Shown: one piece after another, positions 46,309-55,697 of the stretch
Position numbering within the stretch: the first letter of the stretch is position 1
Layout: each line of letters starts with the position of its first letter
Assembly: GCF_024749285.1 (NCBI RefSeq)
Contig: NZ_CP087196.1
Location: 4,836,001 to 4,900,000 of the forward strand
Length of the DNA: 64,000 nt
Reading direction: 5' to 3'
Source of the DNA: Pseudomonas sp. B21-015
Lineage (GTDB): Bacteria; Pseudomonadota; Gammaproteobacteria; Pseudomonadales; Pseudomonadaceae
The notes under the pieces: model-generated
What the model was told of the DNA's origin: nothing
The model's input: the letters and a program-made list of their open reading frames with translations, nothing else
The model's database searches: none
Position numbers and translations under genes: made by a program

Positions 46309-47487
46309 ATGCTGCTCAACCTGTTCAATGAAATGCGTGCTGCCAAGGTGCCGGTTTCGGTGCGTGAGCTGCTAGACCTGATCAACGCCCTGAAACAGCG
46401 CGTGACCTTCGCCGACATGGACGAGTTCTATTACTTGTCACGGGCGATTCTGGTGAAGGACGAACGGCATTTCGACAAGTTCGACCGGGCGTTCGCTGCC
46501 TACTTCAATGGCCTGGAAAAACTCGACGATCACCTTCAGGCGTTGATCCCCGAAGACTGGCTGCGCAAGGAGTTCGAACGCTCCCTGACCGATGAGGAGC
46601 GGGCCGCGATCCAGTCCCTCGGCGGCCTGGACAAGCTGATCGAAGAGTTCAAGAAACGCCTGGAAGAACAGAAGGAACGCCATGCCGGCGGCAACAAATG
46701 GATCGGCACCGGCGGCACCAGCCCGTTCGGTTCCGGTGGTTTCAACCCGGAAGGCATTCGGGTCGGCGATGCTGGCAAGCGTCAGGGCAAGGCAGTGAAA
46801 GTCTGGGATCAGCGCGAGTACAAGAACCTCGACGATTCGGTCGAACTGGGCACGCGCAACATCAAGGTCGCCCTGCGTCGCCTGCGTAAATTCGCCCGTC
46901 AGGGTGCGGCGGAAGAACTGGACATCGACGGCACCATCGACCACACCGCTCGCGATGCCGGGTTGCTGAACATCCAGATGCGTCCGGAGCGGCGCAACAC
47001 CGTCAAGTTGTTGCTGCTGTTCGACATCGGCGGTTCGATGGACGCCCACGTGAAGATCTGCGAAGAACTGTTCTCGGCCTGCAAGACCGAGTTCAAACAC
47101 CTGGAGTACTTCTACTTCCACAACTTCATTTATGAATCGGTGTGGAAGAACAACATGCGCCGCACCTCCGAGCGCACCGCCACCCAGGACCTGCTGCACA
47201 AGTACGGCGCCGACTACAAAGTAATCTTCATCGGTGACGCCGCCATGGCGCCCTATGAAATCACTCAGGCCGGCGGCAGCGTCGAGCACTGGAACGAAGA
47301 AGCCGGTTATGTGTGGATGCAGCGCTTCAAGGAAAAGTACAAGAAGCTCATCTGGATCAACCCGTACCCGAAAGACACCTGGGGCTATACCTCGTCGACC
47401 AGCATCGTGAGGGATTTGATTGATGACCAGATGTTCCCGCTGACGTTGCGGGGGTTGGAGGAAGGGATGCGTTTTTTGTCCAAGTAA
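46309..47487 (+). CDS. VWA-domain protein (CoxE-like), MoxR partner
   Basis: 392 residues. A helical N-terminal part (1-190), a Gly-rich linker (about 127-150) and a C-terminal VWA domain with metal site D-I-G-G-S-M at 239-244 in place of the classical D-x-S-x-S. This D-x-G-G-S variant is, from memory, usual in the CoxE-like subfamily. It forms an operon with the MoxR gene. The client complex is unknown and no metalloenzyme gene is nearby. Confidence 0.87.
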   Translation: MLLNLFNEMRAAKVPVSVRELLDLINALKQRVTFADMDEFYYLSRAILVKDERHFDKFDRAFAAYFNGLEKLDDHLQALIPEDWLRKEFERSLTDEERAAIQSLGGLDKLIEEFKKRLEEQKERHAGGNKWIGTGGTSPFGSGGFNPEGIRVGDAGKRQGKAVKVWDQREYKNLDDSVELGTRNIKVALRRLRKFARQGAAEELDIDGTIDHTARDAGLLNIQMRPERRNTVKLLLLFDIGGSMDAHVKICEELFSACKTEFKHLEYFYFHNFIYESVWKNNMRRTSERTATQDLLHKYGADYKVIFIGDAAMAPYEITQAGGSVEHWNEEAGYVWMQRFKEKYKKLIWINPYPKDTWGYTSSTSIVRDLIDDQMFPLTLRGLEEGMRFLSK

Positions 47488-47506
47488 TCTCTGTTGTCTG
47501 GACTGA

Positions 47507-47603
47507 CGCCATCGCGGGCAAGCCCGCTCCCACAAGGATTAGCGTTGTTCACACATTTTGTGAACACCCTCCACCCTATGGGAGCGGGCTTGCCCGCGAT
47601 GCT
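47507..47603. repeat. REP doublet with inner hairpin
   Basis: CATCGCGGGCAAGCCCGCTC and ATGGGAGCGGGCTTGCCC point outward around TGTTCACA-CATTT-TGTGAACA (47546-47566), between convergent genes. The inner stem may act as a bidirectional terminator. Confidence 0.88.
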
Positions 47604-48530
47604 TTAACGGCCTAAAAACCGGCGCAAATACTCGACCTGTTCCCGATGCGCGACATCCTGCACCACCGGTCGCAACCGCACCTTCGCCCCCGGCAAACAC
47701 TGCGCCAATCGCGCCAACGCCAACGGTGTCAACGCTCCCAGCCGCGGATACCCGCCAATGGTCTGCCGATCATTGAGCAACACAATCGGCTGCCCATCCG
47801 GTGGTACCTGCACCGCCCCCAGCGGGATGCCTTCGGAAATCATCGGTTTGCCCTGGTACTCCAGCGCCATTCCCAGCAAGCGAATCCCCATGCGATCGGC
47901 ACGGCTGTCGAGGGTCCAGGCGCTGTTGAACGCGTCAAACAGACTCTGCCCGCTGAATTCACCGATCTGTGCACCGAGCACCAGGTCCAGCGGTGCCGCG
48001 AGACTCAGGTCCGGTCGCAGGTCCCCCGGCAACTCCCGCAGCAGCATCACCGAGTTGCCCGAATAGCTCAACGACTGCCCCTTGGCCAACGGACGGCCCA
48101 TGCCATCAAGACCGCCGAGTTCCTCGCGCACCACCGTCGCCCGGCTGCCCAGCACCTTGGGCGCATCGAATCCGCCCGGCGCCGCCAGATAGGCCCGCGC
48201 CCCGAGTAACGGCTGAGTGAATTGCAGTCGCTGGCCTTTGTGCAGCCTGAAACTGCGCCACGGCGCCAACACCTCGCCATCGATTTGCGCCCCCAGATCC
48301 GCTCCGCCCAGTGCCAGCACGCAATCCTCTTCGGCCATCAAGCTGAAACCACCGAGGGTAATCTCGATGACCGATGCATCCAGCCCATTACCCACCAGCC
48401 AATTGGCCCACGACATCGATCGCCAATCCAGCGCGCCGCCCTGGGTCACGCCCAGATGCCGCACGCCAAATCGCCCGGCATCCTGCAACAGGCACAACGG
48501 CGTACTTGCCTCAATCGTCAGTTGGCTCAT
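47604..48530 (-). CDS. pxpC: 5-oxoprolinase subunit PxpC (biotin-dependent carboxyltransferase domain)
   Basis: 308 residues of the KipA/PxpC family. It opens with G-R-F-G-V-R-H-L-G-V-T-Q-G-G-A-L-D near 18-34 and has L-A-L-G-G-A-D-L-G near 72 and P-D-G-Q-P-I-V-L-L-N-D-R-Q-T-I-G-G-Y-P near 247. With PxpA and PxpB it hydrolyses 5-oxoproline to glutamate using ATP. It overlaps pxpB by four bases and is last in the operon. Confidence 0.92.
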   Translation of the reverse strand: MSQLTIEASTPLCLLQDAGRFGVRHLGVTQGGALDWRSMSWANWLVGNGLDASVIEITLGGFSLMAEEDCVLALGGADLGAQIDGEVLAPWRSFRLHKGQRLQFTQPLLGARAYLAAPGGFDAPKVLGSRATVVREELGGLDGMGRPLAKGQSLSYSGNSVMLLRELPGDLRPDLSLAAPLDLVLGAQIGEFSGQSLFDAFNSAWTLDSRADRMGIRLLGMALEYQGKPMISEGIPLGAVQVPPDGQPIVLLNDRQTIGGYPRLGALTPLALARLAQCLPGAKVRLRPVVQDVAHREQVEYLRRFLGR

Positions 48531-49231
48531 GCCAGGGCCTCCATCGGCGTATCGTCACCGCCCAGGTTGATGAACTCGGCATGGCTGACCGCTTCGAAGC
48601 GCACGGTGTCGCCCGGTTGCATCAGGCTATAGCCGTCGCGCTCGCGGTCGAACAGTCTGGCCGGGGTGCGGCCGATCAGGTTCCAGCCGCCAGGGGACAC
48701 CACCGGATAAGCCGCCGTCTGGCGTTCGGCGATGCCGACACTGCCGGCAGCCACTTTTTTACGTGGAGTACTCAGACGCGGTGCAGCCAATACCTCTTCC
48801 ACCAACCCCATGAAGGCGAACCCCGGCGCGAAACCCAACGCGAACACCTGATACTCGCGTTCGCTGTGGCAACGAATCACCTCTTCCACCGTTAACCCGC
48901 TGCGCTGAGATAGCAAAGTCAGTTCCGGGCCGACGCTCAGGTCATACCAGACCGGCAGCACATGGCATTTACCCCTGGCCCGAGCGTTGGGCGACAGATC
49001 GATCAAGGCGTTAGTGATCAATTCCCGCGCCTGGCCCGGATTCAGTGCCATCAGATCGTAATGCACCATCAACGTCGTGTAGGACGGCACCAGATCGATC
49101 AAATGGCGGGCGAACGCTTCTCGCAGACGCTCGCTGGCCGCGAGCATCCACGGCATATTGGCCTCGCTGATGTCATCGAACAGGCGCACCATCAGGCAAT
49201 CCAGCGCCACCACTTCTACCCGTGGCTTCAT
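48527..49231 (-). CDS. pxpB: 5-oxoprolinase subunit PxpB
   Basis: ATG 49231 overlaps the pxpA stop as ATGA, giving 234 aa. Cyclophilin-like carboxyltransferase subunit (KipI family) with V-H-Y-D near 55, [22 protein letters not shown] near 119-140 and [10 protein letters not shown] near 178. Works with PxpA and PxpC. Confidence 0.92.
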   Translation of the reverse strand: MKPRVEVVALDCLMVRLFDDISEANMPWMLAASERLREAFARHLIDLVPSYTTLMVHYDLMALNPGQARELITNALIDLSPNARARGKCHVLPVWYDLSVGPELTLLSQRSGLTVEEVIRCHSEREYQVFALGFAPGFAFMGLVEEVLAAPRLSTPRKKVAAGSVGIAERQTAAYPVVSPGGWNLIGRTPARLFDRERDGYSLMQPGDTVRFEAVSHAEFINLGGDDTPMEALA

Positions 49232-49980
49232 GATGCGCTCTGCTGATTCAAGGCTTCGCGAATGCGTCGCACGGCGGCCACCGAACTGGCGTTGTCGCCG
49301 TGTACGCACAAGGTATTGGCTTGCAGGTGCAAGGCACTGCCGTCGCTGGCCGTGAGGTTGTCACCGCGGGCAATGATCAGCGCCTGTTCGATGATTTTCT
49401 CTGGATCGTGATGCACGGCTCCCGGCAGTTGCCGCGAGACCAGCATGCCTGCGCTGTCGTAAGCGCGATCGGCGAAAGCTTCAAACCACAACGTCACGCC
49501 ATATTCATCGCCCAGTTGCTGCGCGGCACTGTTGTCGCGGGTCGCCATCAGCATCAATGGCAGCGTCCGGTCGTAGGCCGCCACGCCCTGAATCACCGCG
49601 CGCAATTGCGCCGGGTTGGCCATCATGTCGTTGTACATCGCGCCGTGGGGTTTGACGTAACTCACCCGCCCGCCCTGAGCCCGGCAAATGCCGTCGAGGG
49701 CACCGATCTGGTAATGCAACAGGTCCTGCAATTCCTGGGCGGTGTAAGCCATGGATCGACGACCGAACCCCACCAGATCCTGATAGGCCGGGTGCGCGCC
49801 AATCTGCACGCCATGGCTCAGGGCCAGGCTGACGGTCTTGTGCATGATGCTCGGGTCGCCGGCGTGGAAGCCGCAAGCGATGTTGGCGCAGTCGATGAAG
49901 GGCATGACCTCGGCGTCCAGACCCATGGTCCAGTTGCCGAAACTCTCGCCGATGTCGCAGTTCAATAGCAGGCGGTTCAC
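49228..49980 (-). CDS. pxpA: 5-oxoprolinase subunit PxpA (LamB/YcsF family)
   Basis: 250 residues beginning with the family signature [10 protein letters not shown]. Other marks are [12 protein letters not shown] near 33-44, G-A-H-P-A-Y-Q-D near 57 and V-K-P-H-G-A-M-Y-N near 108. It carries the 5-oxoproline-binding site. First of the three subunit genes and 63 bases after the MFS gene. Confidence 0.93.
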   Translation of the reverse strand: MNRLLLNCDIGESFGNWTMGLDAEVMPFIDCANIACGFHAGDPSIMHKTVSLALSHGVQIGAHPAYQDLVGFGRRSMAYTAQELQDLLHYQIGALDGICRAQGGRVSYVKPHGAMYNDMMANPAQLRAVIQGVAAYDRTLPLMLMATRDNSAAQQLGDEYGVTLWFEAFADRAYDSAGMLVSRQLPGAVHHDPEKIIEQALIIARGDNLTASDGSALHLQANTLCVHGDNASSVAAVRRIREALNQQSAS

Positions 49981-50043
49981 GGTGAACGCTCCTGTAGGCT
50001 TTTATCTTTTTAACTGAAGGACTTATGCCCCACAGATTATCAG

Positions 50044-51345
50044 TTACCGGATATCCGGTTTTTGAGCATCAAGTTGTTTGCCGCGGGTTTCCGGCAGACT
50101 CAACGCCGCCAGGATCACCACCCCGTAGGACACCGCCGCGAAGGCCCCGATTCCCACGCTCAGCGGCACCTTCTGGCTGAGCAAGCCGATCAGCAACGGA
50201 AACAACGCCGCCAGTGCCCGACCGATGTTGTAGCAAAAACCCTGGCCCGAACCGCGAATCCGCGTTGGAAACAGCTCGGTCAAAAACGCGCCCATGCCGC
50301 TGAAGATCCCCGAAGCAAAGAAGCCCAAAGGAAAGCCGAGCCAGAGCATCACACCGTTGCTGACCGGTAATTGGGTGTACAGCAGAACAATGGTGAACGA
50401 GCCAACGGCAAACAGAATGAAGTTCTTTTTACGACCGAGGATGTCAGTCAAATACGCGCTGATCACGTATCCAATGTAGGACCCGATGATCACCATGGCC
50501 AGATAACCGCCCGTGCCGAGTACGCTCAAGCCCCGTTCATTCTTCAGAAAAGTCGGCAACCAGGAGGTGATCGCGTAATAACCGCCGAGGGCACCGGTGG
50601 TCAGGATCGACGCGCGAATCGTGGTGAAAAGGATGCCAGGGGCGAAAATCTCATAGAACTTGGCGGGGTTGCCTGGCTCCTGTTTGGCTTTGGCTTCGCG
50701 GTAGATTTCCGGGTCCTTGACCAGGCGGCGGACGAAGATCACGAAAATCGCAGGGACGATGCCGAGAAGGAACAGTGCCCGCCAGGCGTCTTCCGGCGGC
50801 AAGACCGAAAACAGCAGCGCATACAGAATCGCTGTCAGCCCCCACCCCAACGCCCAACCCGACTGCACCATGCCGACGACTTTGCCACGGTCCTTGGCAC
50901 GGATCACTTCGCCGATCAGCACCGCGCCGGCCGTCCATTCGCCACCGAAACCGAAGCCCATCAGGGTGCGTGCGATCAGCAGTTGTTCGTAGTTCTGGGC
51001 GAAGCCGCAAAGAAAGGTGAAGAACGCAAACCACAGCACCGTCAGTTGCAGGGTGCGCACCCGGCCGATGCGGTCGGAGAGAATTCCCGCCACCCAACCA
51101 CCGATGGCCGAGGCGATCAGGGTGCTGGTGTGAATCAGCCCGGCCTCGCCGGTGGTGATGCCCCACATGGCAATCAGGGTCGGCACCACGAAGCTGAGCA
51201 TCTGGGTGTCCATGCCGTCCAGGGCATAGCCGATCTTGCAGCTCCAGAACGTGCGACGTTCCTGCTTGTTGATGTTGTGGTACCAATCGAAGGGTCCCGG
51301 GCGAGTCGTAGCCTTAGGGGTATCGAGGGTGTCGGGCGCACTCAT
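50044..51345 (-). CDS. MFS transporter, probable 5-oxoproline or organic-acid permease
   Basis: ATG 51345 is nine bases after GGAG; 433 aa. Twelve hydrophobic segments and the MFS loop G-x-L-S-D-R-I-G-R-V-R near 91 place it in the metabolite:proton symporter group (aromatic acid/sialic acid type). It is the first gene of the pxpABC operon, so its likely substrate is 5-oxoproline or a precursor, by context only. Divergent from a LysR gene. Confidence 0.87.
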   Translation of the reverse strand: MSAPDTLDTPKATTRPGPFDWYHNINKQERRTFWSCKIGYALDGMDTQMLSFVVPTLIAMWGITTGEAGLIHTSTLIASAIGGWVAGILSDRIGRVRTLQLTVLWFAFFTFLCGFAQNYEQLLIARTLMGFGFGGEWTAGAVLIGEVIRAKDRGKVVGMVQSGWALGWGLTAILYALLFSVLPPEDAWRALFLLGIVPAIFVIFVRRLVKDPEIYREAKAKQEPGNPAKFYEIFAPGILFTTIRASILTTGALGGYYAITSWLPTFLKNERGLSVLGTGGYLAMVIIGSYIGYVISAYLTDILGRKKNFILFAVGSFTIVLLYTQLPVSNGVMLWLGFPLGFFASGIFSGMGAFLTELFPTRIRGSGQGFCYNIGRALAALFPLLIGLLSQKVPLSVGIGAFAAVSYGVVILAALSLPETRGKQLDAQKPDIR

Positions 51346-51474
51346 GGCAAAATCTCCGTGCATATTTTATTGGTATTGTTCTGAGCCCCGACGACGCCTA
51401 TCGTGGGAACCGGATGGCCTGATTTTTGGACGCCTTGCCCTGCTACGTCCAACTAATAAAACCCCGCCCTAGAC

Positions 51475-51489
51475 ATAAGAAAACCTTAT
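51475..51489. promoter_or_regulatory. Candidate LysR-type operator (ATAAG-N5-CTTAT)
   Basis: ATAAGAAAACCTTAT is a perfect 5-bp inverted repeat with the T-N11-A form of LysR-type sites. It lies in the divergent gap, 31 bases before the LysR start and 130 bases before the MFS start. Confidence 0.65.
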
Positions 51490-51519
51490 CCGACGGGCTG
51501 AGTCCCACGAGCAGACCCC

Positions 51520-52449
51520 ATGAACCTGAAGTTTCTCGAGACCTTTGTCTGGGTCGCCCGACTCAAGAGTTTTCGCCTGACGGCAGACAAGCTCTTCACC
51601 ACCCAGGCGTCGATTTCCAGCCGTATCGCCGTGCTCGAAGGCGAGCTGGGGGTGAAGCTGTTTCTGCGCGATTCTCGCGGCGTGAGCCTGACCCCCGAAG
51701 GCTTGAAAGTGCTCGAATATGCCGAGCAGATGATGGACACGATGCAGGCGCTCAAGCAGTCGATCGAGACGCGATCGAGCAAGGTCGGGCGGGTCCGGAT
51801 CGGCGTCATGGACACCGTGATCCACACCTGGCTCAGCCCGTTGGTGGCGCAGATGATGGATCACTACCCGCTGGTGGAAATCGAGCTGGTGGCCGATACC
51901 GCGCTCAACCTCTGCGATCAGCTGCAAAAAGGCTTTCTCGATCTGATCCTGCAAACCGACCTGCTGCGTCAGGAAAGCGTGCGCAGCCTGGAGCTGGCCA
52001 GTCATCCGATGGGCTGGATCGTGGCCAGCAATTCCATCTACAACCGCGAGTATTCAGGTGTCGCCGACCTGGCGCGGGAGCGGATCATCACCTATTCGAA
52101 AAACTCCCGTCCGCACCAGGACATCTTGAGCCTGATGCAGGCCAACGGGGTCATGGCGCCACGCCTCAATTGCGTAAATTCAGTGTCGGCGATTACCCGT
52201 TTGCTGCGGGACGGTTTCGGCATTGGCGCGCTGCCACCGGTGCTGGTGGCCGAGGAACTGGCGCGGGGGGAACTGACCTTGCTGGCCATCGATCAGCGGC
52301 CACCGAATTTGCAGGTGGTGGTGTCGTGGCGGGTAGGTGTGGAGTGGGTCGAAGAAATCGTGGCGTTGTGTCAGCAAGTCGTGGAGCACTACGCGCAGAA
52401 AGTGGGCGAGCACTACATCGTCTTGAGCAAACCACAGGCCAGAATCTGA
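51520..52449 (+). CDS. LysR-family regulator, probable controller of the MFS-pxpABC operon
   Basis: 309 residues. The N-terminal helix-turn-helix (2-60) has F-R-L-T-A-D-K-L-F-T-T-Q-A-S-I-S-S-R-I and E-G-E-L-G-V-K-L-F-L-R. The ligand-binding domain spans about 88-295. Divergent placement from the permease-oxoprolinase operon with a T-N11-A palindrome between them suggests that it senses 5-oxoproline or a derivative; this is an inference. Confidence 0.9.
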   Translation: MNLKFLETFVWVARLKSFRLTADKLFTTQASISSRIAVLEGELGVKLFLRDSRGVSLTPEGLKVLEYAEQMMDTMQALKQSIETRSSKVGRVRIGVMDTVIHTWLSPLVAQMMDHYPLVEIELVADTALNLCDQLQKGFLDLILQTDLLRQESVRSLELASHPMGWIVASNSIYNREYSGVADLARERIITYSKNSRPHQDILSLMQANGVMAPRLNCVNSVSAITRLLRDGFGIGALPPVLVAEELARGELTLLAIDQRPPNLQVVVSWRVGVEWVEEIVALCQQVVEHYAQKVGEHYIVLSKPQARI

Positions 52450-52472
52450 AGGAATTTTTTCAAAGTGTAAAT

Positions 52473-52491
52473 ATGAACCACTATCATTTGC
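52473..52491 (-). promoter_or_regulatory. Candidate Fur box of the siderophore locus
   Basis: The minus strand reads GCAAATGATAGTGGTTCAT, matching 11 of 19 positions of the GATAATGATAATCATTATC consensus. It lies about 70 bases before the synthetase start. Iron repression is expected for this kind of locus. Confidence 0.6.
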
Positions 52492-52560
52492 ATTAATTTT
52501 TCAAGGAGGTATCCTCTGCGCGCTTTCAGCTAATCAATTGTCCAGAAGGAGTCGGACCTG

Positions 52561-54483
52561 ATGCGCGGCTACACGCAAAAACAGCAGCAATTGCTCGCTC
52601 ACTGGAGCGAAGCGCTTGGCACTCAGGCTTTCCAGTCCCACCGCATCACGCTCGATCATTTGAGCAATGCGCTGGAGCCCGCCGCCCAGCGCTGTTTCCA
52701 ACGCCTGATCCAGGCGCTGTTTCGTGAAGATCTGATCAACCCCGACGCCTGCGAATACGACGACACCAACCGTTGCTGGCTGCCACTTGGCGATGGCGTG
52801 CATCTTTGCTTCGAGCACTTGTCCGGCGCAAGAATGAACAGCTGGGACGTACGCGGCAGCATCGTCCTGCACACCCCCGACAAACTGCCCCATAAAATCC
52901 AGTTACCCAGCGAACTGCTCGCTCACCTCAGCACTCAGCTCAACCCGCCAGCCTCCCCGCAGGTACTGGAACGTCTGGCCCGGGAGCTGGATGACAGCTT
53001 CAGCAACGACACCCTGTGCCTGGCGTTTCACCATGGATGGACCGAGCGCCTGAGAGAGCAAATCGACACCGAGTACGACGACAATCTGCTCGCGTGGCTC
53101 AAAACCGGCCCCAATCACCAGAACCCGACGTCATTGCTCGAACAATGGGGCACGCTTGGCCATCCGTGGCACCCGAACTACAAGACCAAACTGGGCTTGA
53201 GCGCTGCTCAGGTCATCGCGTTCTCGCCAGAATTCGAAGCGAGTTTTCCGATTGTCCTGTGCGCCCTGCACCGCCAGTACGCACACGTCGAAGCGCTGGC
53301 TGGCACCACCGATTACTGGGACTGGTGGCAAGGTCACTTCCCACAGGCCGCCGAGCAACTGCAACGTCATCTGCAGCAGCTGGGTCTGGAAGTCACGGAC
53401 TACCTCCCGCTTCCGTCGCACCCATGGCAAGCCCATGAAGAGCTGCCACATTCGTTCGCCAACGAGATCGCCGACAACCTGCTGATCGTCACTGACATCG
53501 TGGCTTTTACCGGCCACCCGACCATGTCCTTCCGCACGGTCCTGCCGGAAGCCAGCCGCACGGCACCGATGGTCAAACTGCCGGTGGCTCTGCGACTGAC
53601 CAGCGTGCAGCGCACCGTGTCGCCGCGCTCCGCCCGGATGGGTCCGCGCATCAGCCAGCTGGTATTGGATATTCTCGATCAGGAGCCGCAGATTCAGCGT
53701 CTGCTGAACATCGTTCCAGAGCGCATCGGCGTGCACTACGCACCGCTGCCGACCGATGACGAGCGCTCCCGGCATGCTGCCGTACTGTATCGCGACAACC
53801 CGCTTACCCTCCTGCAAGAAGGCGAGTTGGCGGTGCCGGTCGGCAGCCTGTTCGCCGTCAACGAATTCGACCAACCGTTGCTGCGTGATTGGGTAAGACT
53901 GGCTCAGGGCAGTGACGACAGCGAGGCCATGCTGAGGTTCTTCGATGATTACCTGTCGATTGCCGTACCGAGTCTGCTGGGCATTTACTTGATGTATGGC
54001 GTGGCGTTCGAAGCGCATCAGCAAAACAGTTTCATGGTGATGGGTGCTGACGGGCAGTTGAATCGGTTGCTATTGCGTGATTTTGGCGACGTTCGTATCG
54101 ATCGCAAAACCCTGCACGCCAAGGGCCTGGATATCCAGTTGCACGATCCGAAAATGACCCTGTATGACGATTCCGGCTTTGTCCGCGACAAACTCCTGCA
54201 CACCACCTTCATGTGCCACCTCGGTGAGCTGACGCTGCTCTGTGCCCGCCACTGGAATGTGTCGGACAGTATCCTGTGGGACCGATTGGCATCACACGTT
54301 GCACAGTGCTTCGAGACCTTGCGCGAGCGTGTTGAACCGGCACGTTGGGAAAGCGAGCACCAGGCCTTGCTGGAACAGGATTGGCCCGCCAAATCGTTCA
54401 TGCGCATGCGCTTGCTCGACAGTCATGCCGACATCGTCGGACGCCTGAGCAACCCGCTGCGACCCAACACCCATGCTCGCTGA
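52561..54483 (+). CDS. NIS siderophore synthetase (IucA/IucC family)
   Basis: 640 residues, start behind AAGGAG. NIS enzymes use ATP to join citrate or another carboxylate to an amine or alcohol. The ATP/carboxylate site is seen in H-P-W-H-P-N-Y-K-T-K-L-G at 201-212, H-P-T-M-S-F-R-T-V at 319-327 and K-L-P-V-A-L-R-L-T-S-V-Q-R-T near 339-352; a FhuF-like C-terminal lobe has L-L-R-D-F-G-D near 510. It is the only biosynthetic gene in the locus. One-synthetase loci in other bacteria make rhizoferrin-type dicitrate-diamine siderophores, so a similar product is possible here. Cytoplasmic; translationally coupled to the exporter. Confidence 0.9.
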   Translation: MRGYTQKQQQLLAHWSEALGTQAFQSHRITLDHLSNALEPAAQRCFQRLIQALFREDLINPDACEYDDTNRCWLPLGDGVHLCFEHLSGARMNSWDVRGSIVLHTPDKLPHKIQLPSELLAHLSTQLNPPASPQVLERLARELDDSFSNDTLCLAFHHGWTERLREQIDTEYDDNLLAWLKTGPNHQNPTSLLEQWGTLGHPWHPNYKTKLGLSAAQVIAFSPEFEASFPIVLCALHRQYAHVEALAGTTDYWDWWQGHFPQAAEQLQRHLQQLGLEVTDYLPLPSHPWQAHEELPHSFANEIADNLLIVTDIVAFTGHPTMSFRTVLPEASRTAPMVKLPVALRLTSVQRTVSPRSARMGPRISQLVLDILDQEPQIQRLLNIVPERIGVHYAPLPTDDERSRHAAVLYRDNPLTLLQEGELAVPVGSLFAVNEFDQPLLRDWVRLAQGSDDSEAMLRFFDDYLSIAVPSLLGIYLMYGVAFEAHQQNSFMVMGADGQLNRLLLRDFGDVRIDRKTLHAKGLDIQLHDPKMTLYDDSGFVRDKLLHTTFMCHLGELTLLCARHWNVSDSILWDRLASHVAQCFETLRERVEPARWESEHQALLEQDWPAKSFMRMRLLDSHADIVGRLSNPLRPNTHAR

Positions 54484-55684
54484 CGGTCGCGCCTTGCGAC
54501 TGCTGATCGTCATCCAGTTTGTCTCCATGGGCGCAATGGAAATGAGCGGCCCGTTCTGGCCCTTGCAGATCCAGCATCTGCTCGGGCCGGAGGGCGCCAG
54601 CTACACCGCGCTGTTATCGGCGATGGTCTATGCCGGTCCGATGCTGGCGGCCATGCTCCTGACGCCCATGTGGGGCCGGTTGGGCGATCGCACCGGACAC
54701 AAACCGATGATTGTTCGGGCGTTGCTGGCACTCGCACTGTGCCAAGGGTTGGCGGCAATCACCCTCGACCCGTGGCTGCTGGTGGGTATTCGCGTGATGC
54801 AAGGCGCATTGGCCGGCTTTCTCGCTGCCGCGCAAGCCTATGCCTTGGCCTGCTGCGACAGTTCCAGGCGTGGTCACACCCTGGCCCGCCTGCAATCGGC
54901 CACCGCCGTCGGCTCGTTGATCGGCCCGGCGCTGGGTGGCTGGCTGATGGACGTCTCGGGGTTTGCCTTGCTGTGTTATGGCGCGACGGTGATTTGCCTG
55001 CTGTGCGCACTGGGAAGTTTTTTCCTGCCGGCCGACAAGGCGCGAACCTCGAAGAAAAAACCTGTCGAGCCGGTTGCTCTGCCCAAAGGCTGGCTCGGTG
55101 GAATCCTGTTGGTGATCGTGTTGATTCAGGCCGCGAAGATGATGCCGCAGTCGTTCTACGCCCTATACGTCGCGAACATTCTGCATGCCCCAAGCTGGCT
55201 GATCGGTGCCACCTACGCGGCGAGCGCCGCGACCCTGGCCATTTCCGCACCGCTGTGGGGCCGCCTGTTCGACCGCTGGCAGCCGGCCTACACCTTGCGC
55301 GTCATCGAAGGCGTGGCCTGGCTGTGCGCCCTGACACTGGCGGCCACGGCATTGACCAACGAATGGCTGGGGTTTCTCGTCAGCCGACTCGTCTGGGGCC
55401 TCTGGCAAGGCGCCCTGCTGCCCGTCGCCTATGCCCTGATCGCCAACACCATTTCCATCACCCAGCAGGGCTTCGCGCTGGGCCTGGGCAACAGCGCGGC
55501 AAAAGCTGGTGCTCTGCTCGGTGTCGTCCTTGGCGGGATCGGCATGGGCCTGGTCGGCCTGGCTCACAGTTTCTGGCTGGTGGCGCTGACCTACGCCCTG
55601 GCCGCCATCGGGATCCGCTGGGTGCGGTCGTTCAACACCGCGCCTGACCGTTCGACCTTATCGCCCCACACTTATCACAACTAA
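54473..55684 (+). CDS. MFS transporter, probable siderophore exporter
   Basis: 403 residues with about twelve hydrophobic segments and the MFS loop G-R-L-G-D-R-T-G-H-K near 67. Its ATG lies 11 bases inside the synthetase gene, in another frame, so the two are tightly coupled. Position between a NIS synthetase and a TonB receptor gene indicates export of the siderophore across the inner membrane. Confidence 0.87.
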   Translation: MLADGRALRLLIVIQFVSMGAMEMSGPFWPLQIQHLLGPEGASYTALLSAMVYAGPMLAAMLLTPMWGRLGDRTGHKPMIVRALLALALCQGLAAITLDPWLLVGIRVMQGALAGFLAAAQAYALACCDSSRRGHTLARLQSATAVGSLIGPALGGWLMDVSGFALLCYGATVICLLCALGSFFLPADKARTSKKKPVEPVALPKGWLGGILLVIVLIQAAKMMPQSFYALYVANILHAPSWLIGATYAASAATLAISAPLWGRLFDRWQPAYTLRVIEGVAWLCALTLAATALTNEWLGFLVSRLVWGLWQGALLPVAYALIANTISITQQGFALGLGNSAAKAGALLGVVLGGIGMGLVGLAHSFWLVALTYALAAIGIRWVRSFNTAPDRSTLSPHTYHN

Positions 55685-55697
55685 AAAAGACCACGTC

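Noticed and set aside
52468..52495. PvdS-type iron-starvation promoter (TAAAT-N16-CGT)
   Set aside because: TAAAT is present but the bases at the required distance read TGC, not CGT. The Fur box reading is better supported.
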